64,000 nucleotides of DNA from Euonymus europaeus (lineage: Eukaryota > Streptophyta > Magnoliopsida > Celastrales > Celastraceae), in the NCBI GenBank assembly GCA_963580455.1, contig OY756968.1, positions 17,329,996 to 17,393,995 on the forward strand. Reading direction: 5' to 3'. This document shows positions 57,607 through 64,000 of the stretch, piece by piece; within the stretch, counting starts at the first letter, position 1; every line of letters starts with the position of its first letter. A model generated the notes under the pieces. It made no database searches, had not been told where the DNA came from, and was given only the letters and a program-made list of their open reading frames with translations. The translations under genes and the position numbers were made by a program.

Positions 57607-58500
57607 TAGAAGCCTATATAATAGAAGGGTAAAGACAGTTGGAGACATGACACCACTTATGAAAAATTTGAAATAACCCAATTGGGTTTAAAGTAACAAG
57701 CCCAAAGATATTTAATAGAAATGGCCCAATAAAATGAAAATGAACTAAAAGATAAAGGCCCCAAACACATAAAACAAAACCCAATATTTGATGTCTTCAA
57801 GATGAAGAGCTACAAACTAGGGCATGGTTGCACAATGGTTGTAGTGTTGGACTTCAATCAGGAGGCATACGAAGTAGACAGAGGAGATTCTATCATATAT
57901 AATGGAGATTCAAGAAGAATGATATCTTACTATATTGATGGTCCAAAATCAAGGAGTTGTCTTCTATATTAAGAGCCAAGAGGAGTAAAATCATGCTAAA
58001 TGGAGGATAAAAGGCAAGTTTCTATATTTATCAAGATATTTTCATTTAATTAAAAGAAGTTGATATTGAATAATTTTTAGTTGAGCATACAAGGTTAAAA
58101 GTGGAAGACTCAATTTCCTATTTTGTGTAGATTTTTATCGTGGCTATTAGTGCTTTATTAATGAAGAATTATGGAGCCATCACTCAAATGAAGGGACTAC
58201 TTACCTTATATGAAGACATGAATCATGGAGAATAATATCAAGACAATAAACTACATATTCAGTGCAAGTCAAAATAGGCAAATGAGATAAATAATATCAA
58301 GATAGTTCTTATTTTGTATGAAACCAAATTAGAGTGTGTGAAAAGAAGACATTCGTAGCATTTGTCCAAGTGACATTCAAGAGGAGCCTTAGGCATCTGT
58401 TTGCACCAAGAAAGGAGACTAATGGAGTATTTATTTAAGAGTAAATAAAGTCCTGCCAAAATGGAAGCAAAGTAAAAAACTTTACTTTTTGATAGGAATA
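57607..58500. other. Gene-free spacer
   Basis: AT-rich, no recognisable gene or repeat. A 66-codon reverse ORF at 58259 has no recognisable features. Confidence 0.5.
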
Positions 58501-58501
58501 C

Positions 58502-59640
58502 TTATAGAATTAAATTAATAAGAGTGTAGGAAAATCTACAATTATAGAGATTTGGATAGCCAGTGAGGCATATTAGAGTCACTCCACAAAGTAGGAGAAG
58601 AACGTGATAATGAAAATCGAGCAACCTTGTGCGGTTCATTGTTAAGTGCACGTTGCACATTAAATAACTCCACTTTTTGCAGCAACCCACTCAAGCAATT
58701 AATATTATAGACGACGATACCACCATCACTCCCAATGTCTACCATTTTTATTCTACCAATTGCTTTTTGTGAGTCACTCAAAACATGATTGTTGAGAACC
58801 TTCTCCGTTGAGCCTCCACCAGATCATTACGAATCACCTCCAGCTCCACCATCAACATATCTGATGCCATTCCAATTGGTCGTGCAAAGGCTTCAACCAT
58901 CATGCACTTCTCATCCCGTATAAAAACTCCTATTCCATAATGGTTCTTATCCCCATGCTTAGCAGCATCAACTATAATAGTTGGCACCCCTGCATTGCAT
59001 AAAATTAGCTTCTCCGGCTTCTCAATGACTTTTTTAGATCTTGCTGGCACATACTCCTACAAATAAGCATTATCCACATTCTTAATAATATTCTTATCAC
59101 AATCAGTTTCGCTATGCACCCATCCATTCCTTTTAGTCTACACTTCCATGCCATCACCACGAAATATTCTAGCAATTCTTTTGAACCATCTAACCTGATA
59201 GTCCATAAAAGTGTAATGTTGTCACCTATCTAGCCTTGCCAGAGTCATCCACCAATCCCATACTTCACCTAAGAACCCACATGAAAGTAGCGCATTTCCT
59301 ATAGTTTGAGGGTCTTCAACACAAATTGACAAAAAGAAAGAATAGGAACATGGTGGCGCTGCAAATTGACACCAGTAGGAATAATGTCAAGGCATGCTTT
59401 CCAAGTAAAAACATTTAAATTTGGCGGGACTTGTAACCTCCTTGGAGTCCTCCACCAATTCGCCATAACCGTAGATGTCGATCTCGATCGTATGCATACT
59501 ACACTTATTAAAAGCAATTGTATAAGCACTTTTCACCGTGTACGGTCTCTTCGTTTTGATGTAGAGGAAACCTTATCCCATCAGACAAAAAATAAATTCT
59601 AACTCTCTACTAGTAAATCTCTTGCTCCCTTTCTATTCGG
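58502..59640 (-). pseudogene. LINE C-terminal remnant (zinc-binding region and RNase H)
   Basis: On the minus strand the first piece (59299-59529) has VPPNLNVFTWKACLDIIPTG and the start of a Cys-rich knuckle, the zf-RVT region of plant LINE ORF2. After damaged text, an RNase H-like domain follows (58778-59000: GIGVFIRDEKCMMVEAFA, DMLMVELEVIRNDLVEAQRR) and continues in 58542-58781 (SDSQKAIGRI, VYNINCLSGLLQKVELFNVQ). This order matches plant L1-type LINEs that carry a C-terminal RNase H. At least two frameshifts. Confidence 0.8.
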
Positions 59641-59873
59641 TCTACTTCCGTTTCCAAGGCTACAATTTCAAGCAATATAGCACCATGCATATCATCATTT
59701 TATATCATGTGTAGCCACCCTTTTTGGTGTTTCAGCTGAGTCTCCTGGAGCCATTAAGCAAAACGCTCAAAATCGTACCTATTTTTTTTTCCTACCTATC
59801 CAGAGGTTTTTTTTTTTTTTTTATCATTATGATATTCTAGTAACAATGTTTCAATATGATGACGTCAAAAATG
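59641..59873. other. Short spacer with poly-T tract
   Basis: Contains an 18-bp T run at 59804-59821 and no gene. The poly-T may be the reversed A-tail of a LINE or SINE. Confidence 0.4.
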
Positions 59874-60478
59874 TGTCACTACCGAGAAGACGATCAGTTG
59901 GTTAGACCTGCAGTCGTGCACGGATACCAGGGATGAAGATCCTTCCAAGAAGCCGAACAGCCAGGCAGTCAAGTAGCTGTCCAGCCAGGCAATGTGTCAG
60001 TCCAGGCAGCCAGGAGCTTACCTACCAGGCAGTCTTCTAGGCAGGCAGGTCCTTCTCAGAAGTTGATCAGCTAGACAGTCCTGCAGCTGAGCACAATGAA
60101 CAAAGGTGAGCTAGAGGCCGCACCAGAGGTAGTCCTGTGGCGTTGGTGCTTCGACGCTCAAGTCAGTTCTTATCACAAAATCAGGCGAGCTCCTTGGAAG
60201 AGCTCTCAGTTAGCCCAAATTCAAATCGTGATTGGTTGTTCCCCTTAATACCTGACTTGTTGAGCTTTATATAGGATTAAGGATCACTATTGCAGCGGGT
60301 CATTTAATTATGATGGTGGACCACACTTAACTGTTTTTCATCTTAGTGGATCCAGCTGGTCAGCTTCTTCCCTGGCCTACTCACCAAGATGACTGTTCGG
60401 TAGGGCTAAGAAGACGTTTTTGGAGCGCCACCTGACATGTGGCAAAACATTATTGGTAGGGGTATTTTTGTAATATCA
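59874..60478 (-). repeat. Probable 3' LTR of the Tat-type gypsy element
   Basis: On the minus strand it would start TGATATTACAAAAATACC at 60478, right after a purine tract (AAGGGAGTTGGAGGG, 60484-60500), and end CTCGGTAGTGACA at 59874. A minus-strand TATA box CCTATATAAAGC lies at about 60259-60270. It contains several ccaggcag repeats at 59967-60050. Ends are inferred from TG...CA and PPT position only; the partner LTR is outside the window. Confidence 0.6.
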
Positions 60479-60644
60479 ATTGCCCTCCAACTCCCTTATC
60501 GAGGCGACGTTCTGCGCAGATCGATGAGAGGAGTAATTATGCCATTCCATTAATGAGGAGATGACAGCCCAGACCCTTGGATCAACGGTCCATGTCTGCG
60601 CTGCTCATTGGCCATCTGTTTCTGGCCGTTGATCTGAGGTTAGT

Positions 60645-60665
60645 CTTCTGCTATAAAAGGGGCCT
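60645..60665 (+). promoter_or_regulatory. TATA-like motif ahead of the antisense ORF
   Basis: The word tgctataaaaggggcc lies 135 bp upstream of the ATG at 60787 and on the same strand as the extra ORF. It is a good plant TATA context and lies outside the inferred LTR, so the ORF may have its own promoter. Confidence 0.55.
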
Positions 60666-60786
60666 AAGGGCCTGGTCATTCCACACATTTCCTAAGATTT
60701 GAGAGCGCTTACCGAGCAGTTGTGCATACCGACCGAGATAACATCCTCAAAACTTTTGATTTACCGAGCACCCTTCTAGGTAAGAC

Positions 60787-62816
60787 ATGTCTTCCTCTAG
60801 TTCTAGCACTTATTCTATATCCGGGCTTTCAACTTCTACTTCAGATAGTGACCGAGCAACTACCTCTACCGATGAGGTAGTTATCACCCAAATCAATCCT
60901 CCTTTAATAAAATGAAATTTTGTAGAGTCTTCCTCGGTAGAGTACCCTGTAGAGTATGCCCCCCATGACCTACCCCCTCCAAATGAGAGGGGTGGAGGTA
61001 CCGATGCCAGCATCCCTGAACCGACCTACCTCACTTGTGACCAGTCCAATAGTTTTACATTGACGAAGTGGTGGCCAAGTGTGGTAAGGGTGAGTCTCCT
61101 TTTCACCTTAGGCGAGGTGAATTTGCTATCTCCCTTAGGTCACTCCAAGCCGGTGCTAGGATCCCTTTTCCACCAGCCATAACCAATCATCTTCGTCGGT
61201 TCAATCTCTCTCCAGCCATTCTGGGACCCAACTCTTGGCACTTTCTGGCCAACGTACTTTGTCTCTCCCATAAATATCATCTCGGTATCTCCTCCTCGGT
61301 CATTCAACACCTTCTTCTCTTGTGCCATCTTCCAAACTCTCCCAGCCTCTTTTATTTGAAACTCAAGCCAGGGCTCATTTATTTTTGTACAAGTTCCTCT
61401 CCTTTAGGGAGAGGAACTTCCTTTCCGTACCACCTGGTCGGTACCATTTACCGATCAATTCAACCGTCCTCATCCTTTGAAGGTCGAGGAACTAAAATTA
61501 TTCGAAGCCTGGAAGGAACTCTTTGTTTTTGGGGCTGATATCGACATGAAGTTCAGTCTATAGGACTTCTCGGTGTCTAATTTTTGTTACGGATCTCGGC
61601 AAGGTTTGCATATTTTTTATTTTTCAACTTTTTTATTCATCATCACTGATCGGTATTCATTTGACTTGTGGTGATGCTTTGCAGATATGGCTGACTTGTC
61701 CGAGTACATGGCGATGAATACTGCTCTCGTTCCTCGGCAACAGAAGAGGAATAAAACAAGCAAGGACAAGGAGTCCAAGAGGCCTCGTGTGGGCGCCATG
61801 GGGGAGACCAGGGCTTCTGAGACAGCCCTCACTAGTGCCACCACTTCGGTCACAACTGTGATCCGGAGTGCTCCGTCTCCTCGGCTTGGAACTCCTCAGC
61901 CTGGGGTTTCTCAAATCCCTCGCCAGGTTAATGATCCCCCTTTGGGACCAATTACTGAGGAGTATTTTGCTCGGCATACTCCCTAGTGGGATGTCAGTCA
62001 AACTGACAGAGTGATCACCCCAAGAGTGGCTACCGAGATGCTGAAGCACTTGCCCACCCCTGCAGACTATGACAAGGTGTCTAGTCTGACAGCCATGGAG
62101 CATCTGACTCAGATGAACTCCCTCTTCATGCAGGTACTGGTTGGTTTTAAGAGCTTGGTTTCTTCCTTTTTTGGTTTAAATTTTTACTAACTCTTTTTTA
62201 TTTTCAGACTGCTGTCCACCTTTCTGCCCTTCCTTCCAGCATTGCTCGGTTTGCTTATGAGGAAACCGTTCAGAGGGAGAGAGCTGATGCTGCCGAGGAG
62301 CGGGCTACCAGAGCCAAGAATGAGCTCAATCTGATGAAGGCAGAGATGGAAGAGATGCAGCAGTCTTACTCTGCTCATATGGAGAAGGCTGCTCGGTAGA
62401 GAAAAGAGCTGAAGGAGAGGACTATCTTCTTGGAGCGCAAGTTGAAGAATGCCGAGGAGACGTATCAGCGACTCCTCGGTGATGCCAAGCAGCAGACCAT
62501 CCAGAAATTCAGGGACTCTGAGGAGTTCAAGGATGCTCTGAGGGAGGAAGGCTTCTATGGCTTCCGTGGAGGGGTCAAAAAGTCTAGGAAGCTACTTGTT
62601 AAGGCTGGCCTGGACTCTTCAATCCTGACACCCTTGTGTCCTTCTCTCATGGGAAGGGACCAGTTTGAGAAGTCCAAGGAGGAGATCCTTGAGGCCTTTA
62701 GGAAGGCTGAGCAGAGGAAGAAGAGGGGCCTTGCAGAGACTGACTTCTCCGAGGAGGAGGCTTCTGATGAGGAAGTCGAGGTGGTGGAAGAGGAAGAGAT
62801 GGTAGTTGCTGATTAG
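60787..62816 (+). pseudogene. Antisense extra ORF of a Tat-type element (Transposase_28-like)
   Basis: A three-exon gene relic on the strand opposite pol. Exon 1 starts at ATG 60787 (Ser/Thr-rich MSSSSSSTYSIS), has a TGA at 60913, then a frameshift near 61040 into GEFAISLRSLQAGARIPFPP and SPAILGPNSWHFLANVLCL (61105-61260). This is similar to the putative gypsy-type transposon domain (Transposase_28). Exon 2 begins about 61685 after ttgcag (basic KRNKTSKDKESKRPR, then MNSLFMQ|GT). Exon 3 begins at 62208 after ttttcag and is a coiled coil of Glu/Lys/Arg ending in an acidic tail (EEASDEEVEVVEEEE). Stops at 61984 and 62398. Such extra ORFs are known in Tat-lineage elements; their function is unknown. 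Confidence 0.75.
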
Positions 62817-63571
62817 GGGTCATTGCCAGACCAGGCTCATCATCTACCAGTCCTGACTACCGAGGAGGCTCCCCTTGTCCGCTCCTGGAGATGCACTTCC
62901 TGCCGAGGAGCCGATCTCAGAAGTTCCTGCCTTAGATGCTTAGGTCTTCCTCTGTATGGGCTTTAGCCCCTTTTTGTTCTGCTCTTTACTTGTAGTGAAC
63001 CTGTTAGAACTTTAATAAAATAAGCATTGTTGACTGCTCGGTAATTCTCATTTATATACTTGTGTATTTATCTTTTTATCTTTGAAGGTCATCATGCCTT
63101 TCTGGTCGGTAAGCCGACCAATCTTCTTGTATTTTTAGGATTTTTAAGTCCCAAATTTTCTCAAGTTTCTCAGAGGGTGCAGATACTACCCTGCTCGGTA
63201 GGCTTACCAGGGTCTCAGTATCTTCTTTCTTTCAGGATCAAAATCTCTATGTTTTGATTACCTGGTTGGTGTGCTCAAGTCTTCAGTGTTGTGTAGATAC
63301 TATCCTGGTCGGTAGGCCGACCAGGCTTGTAGTATCTTCATTTCCTCTCTTTGGGAAATTTGTGTAAGTCTTGTCATCTTGTGACGCTGGTTGGTATGGC
63401 ATTGATACTTAGCCAATTTTTTGGCTAAGTTTGCATGTTATACAGGTGAAGCCTTCTCCTGCATTGTGATGCTTTATTTTGGAAAGAGACCTGAGCTTTT
63501 ATTCATTCCTGCATGTTCCAAACAGAAGAGCAAATACATAAAATAGAAACATCATGTGTTACAATAAAGCA
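62817..63571. repeat. Hairpin-rich noncoding 3' region of the Tat-type element
   Basis: Three inverted repeats share the ggtcggtagg/ccgacca theme: 63102-63120, 63181-63223 and 63295-63337. The last pairs agatacta with tagtatct and cctggtcgg with ccgaccagg around a taggc-type loop. The second and third are 114 bp apart and are direct repeats of each other. Confidence 0.75.
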
Positions 63572-64000
63572 TTACACATAGTATCTCTGAAGATTATCCA
63601 CATTCCAGGGTCTCATATCCTCGGGTCTCTTTGGATCTTCGATTTTGTACGTGCCTTCTTTCAAGACCAACATAGAACTTTCTCCTCTTTACTCGCCTGT
63701 TGTGGTATTGAGCTGTTCTATGTTTATATGTAGCAGTCCGGATCCTTGCATTCTCCCTTGTTTCTTCTAGGAGATCAAGGTTGTTTAGTAGTATCTCATC
63801 ATTCATTGTTTCTTCGAAGTTGGTGGTCCTCAGTGAAGGGACTCCAATCTCGATAGGGATAACTGCCTTGGTCCCAAATGAGAGGGAGAATGGAGTTTCA
63901 CCTGTTGATGTCCGGGGTGTAGTGCGGTATGACCACAACACACTATGTAGTTCTTCAACCCATCTCCCCTTTGCTCCATCCAGCCTTGTCTTCAGTCCTT
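63572..64000 (-). pseudogene. C-terminal end of Tat-type gypsy integrase
   Basis: On the minus strand: VLWSYRTTPRTSTGETPFSL, FGTKAVIPIEIGVPSLRT, LDLLEETRENARIR and TATYKHRTAQYHNRRVKRRK, the conserved region after the integrase core in Tat/Ogre/Athila-type gypsy elements. After a one-base shift near 63665 it continues to EDPKRPEDMRPWNVDNLQRY and a stop at 63572-63574. The GPY/F segment normally between these parts is missing, an internal deletion. Pol continues beyond the window. Confidence 0.88.

Noticed and set aside
61657..62103. Reverse ORF of 148 codons opposite the extra ORF
   Set aside because: Shadow of the + strand exon 2; its translation has no recognisable domain and the + strand reading fits known family features.
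1..64000. CRISPR array, prophage, bacterial operon or organellar insertion
   Set aside because: No regularly spaced short repeats with unique spacers, no bacterial-type gene clusters and no organelle genes; all repeats are eukaryotic transposon type.

Overview
This window looks like nuclear DNA of a flowering plant, most likely a eudicot. It is AT-rich, genes have GT-AG introns, and almost everything outside one gene is plant-type transposable element: Ty3/gypsy and Ty1/copia LTR elements, solo LTRs, LINE remnants, Mutator-like elements (MULEs), MITEs, a CACTA terminus and a candidate SINE. I cannot name the species from sequence alone. There is no bacterial or organellar signature, no rRNA gene and no CRISPR array.

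The only host gene I can support is a complete six-exon methylthioribose kinase (MTK, methionine salvage cycle) on the + strand. Its coding exons span 16899-26408 and encode 418 residues with all splice phases consistent. Its fifth intron is 6.5 kb because a chromodomain-bearing Ty3/gypsy element (19929-25077, 5-bp target duplication ataac) lies there in antisense, followed by a 5'-truncated LINE.

Layout, left to right. 1-5509: nested gypsy debris (protease/RT relic, two LTR families, a PPT-marked 3' internal end). 5520-10510: copia RNase H and RT scraps, LTR ends, a 338-bp tandem duplication and a perfect hairpin. 10761-15738: a degenerate copia element whose integrase core is replaced by an LTR fragment. 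16899-26408: MTK. 27783-33403: antisense copia element (TSD gtccg) carrying a tRNA-like SINE candidate. 34495-38526: a MULE with a 9-bp TSD and about 220-bp terminal inverted repeats. Its transposase reading frame runs on into an OTU-type cysteine protease domain. 38550-40080: copia LTR/PBS scrap, CACTA end and LINE RT relic. 42595-50434: a second MULE-type module, with a mudrA-like transposase (+) converging on a Ulp1-like protease gene (-). The protease gene contains an array of duplicated exon-intron modules and has a Harbinger-like MITE in one intron. 51081-56815: a solo LTR (TSD cataa) with a second solo LTR (52141-55469, TSD catac) inside it. 56899-57598: hAT-type MITE with an 8-bp TSD. 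58502-59640: LINE RNase H relic. 59874-64000: 3' end of a Tat-lineage gypsy element on the - strand. Between pol and LTR it carries an intron-containing antisense extra ORF with its own TATA-like motif, and large hairpins.

Most element genes are broken by stops or frameshifts. The most biologically interesting items are the two independent MULE-protease associations (OTU fused to a transposase, Ulp1-like beside a transposase), the antisense ORF of the Tat element, the duplicated exon-intron modules, and the element-bloated intron of an otherwise intact MTK gene. All of these belong to, or resemble, known classes; none is demonstrably a new system from sequence alone.
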